Positions 6,210 to 6,482 of a DNA stretch of 6,482 nucleotides are shown here, piece by piece. Numbering within the stretch: the stretch's first letter is position 1; each line of letters starts with the position of its first letter. The notes beneath the pieces were generated by a model that was given only the letters and a program-made list of their open reading frames with translations, was not told the DNA's origin and searched no databases. The DNA lies in contig DAOVQG010000269.1 in assembly GCA_030628805.1 (NCBI GenBank), positions 1 through 6,482 of the forward strand, given 5' to 3'. Both the position numbers and the translations under genes were made by a program. Origin of the DNA: JAGMDK01 sp023128695 (GTDB taxonomy: Bacteria; Planctomycetota; Phycisphaerae; UBA1845; Fen-1342).

Positions 6210-6253
6210 CTACCCCGAAATGCTCGAAATCGACCACGTATGCAGCCACAATC

Positions 6254-6282
6254 ATCATCGCGAATTCGCCGTATTGAGTCAA
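6254..6282 (-). promoter_or_regulatory. Possible sigma70-type promoter of the ECF-kinase operon
   Basis: On the minus strand TTGACT (6282-6277) is followed by a 17-nt spacer and GATGAT (6259-6254), matching the consensus at five and four of six positions. The -10 box ends 44 nt before the sigma-factor ATG. It is the best candidate seen between the ATG and the REP-like repeats, but it was found by eye. Confidence 0.4.
6260..6269. promoter_or_regulatory. 10-bp perfect palindrome in the promoter spacer (operator candidate)
   Basis: GCGAATTCGC is perfectly self-complementary and lies wholly inside the 17-nt spacer of the proposed promoter. A dimeric regulator bound there would block polymerase. 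No regulator gene is nearby, and a 10-bp palindrome can occur by chance. Confidence 0.25.
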
Positions 6283-6406
6283 GGACGGGTTTCAGCCCCA
6301 GCCTGTGCCGGGTGCATGACAGTTTTGGCGGGGTTGGATTTGTGGATGAATTGCCGGTGTGACCCATTGCGGCTGATGGGCACGCCAGGCAGGACTTTGG
6401 ATGACA

Positions 6407-6451
6407 GCCCTGGAAGGGCGGAAGTTGTTAGCCGGGGGCGTCAGCCCCCGG
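6407..6451. repeat. REP-like palindrome pair
   Basis: Two hairpins lie in series: GCCCT/AGGGC (6407-6411 with 6415-6419) and a perfect 8-bp stem CCGGGGGC/GCCCCCGG (6432-6439 with 6444-6451) around GTCA. The arrangement, with AGCCCTGGAAGGGCG followed by TTAGCCGGGGGCGTCAG, matches a dispersed repeat pattern recalled from planctomycete chromosomes. No gene is seen in 6210-6482 on either strand; 6283-6406 shows nothing else recognisable. Confidence 0.65.
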
Positions 6452-6482
6452 GAGCGTTGGTAGCGGGACGCGAGCCCCAGCG

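Noticed and set aside
5655..6362. Long plus-strand open frame of 235 codons opposite the sigma factor
   Set aside because: It lies antisense to a clearly recognised sigma factor, shows no domain pattern, and is the expected product of GC-rich codon bias on the other strand.

Overview
The window looks like chromosomal DNA from a high-GC environmental bacterium, most likely a planctomycete or a close relative. The pointers are an ECF sigma factor of the kinase-linked type beside a transmembrane Ser/Thr kinase, a lipoprotein combining beta-propeller and TPR repeats with a haem-type CxxCH, and intergenic spaces full of short GC-rich palindromes. The phylum is inferred from gene content, not from a marker gene.

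Layout. Positions 1-122 hold the 3' end of a probable transposase gene (+). Positions 123-330 contain no gene but carry three different inverted repeats in a row and a possible promoter. Positions 331-2871 (+) encode an 846-residue lipoprotein. A 92-bp gap with two perfect hairpins separates it from the convergent minus-strand genes. Reading along the minus strand these are an ECF sigma factor (6209-5634), a four-helix-bundle (23S rRNA intervening-sequence protein family) gene broken by one amber codon (5545-5186), and a membrane Ser/Thr kinase (5165-2964). Positions 6210-6482 hold a probable sigma-gene promoter and REP-like palindromes.

The most unusual part is 5151-5637. The four-helix-bundle gene sits in a 487-bp unit bounded by inverted arrays of a degenerate heptamer, roughly T(A/G)GCTGA. 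The unit fills the sigma-kinase junction exactly: one terminus supplies the sigma stop codon and the other contains the kinase start codon. The two 43-nt arms can pair in the coding-strand RNA with only three mismatches, because six of their nine differences become G-U wobbles on that strand. This resembles the stem-bounded intervening sequences that carry the same protein family inside 23S rRNA genes, but here it lies within a protein-coding operon.

How the genes may work together: the sigma factor and kinase probably form one signalling unit in which the kinase reads an extracytoplasmic cue through its C-terminal domain and controls the sigma factor. The inserted unit could affect how strongly kinase translation is coupled to sigma translation. 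The role of the lipoprotein is unknown, and nothing in the sequence ties it to the kinase except convergent adjacency.
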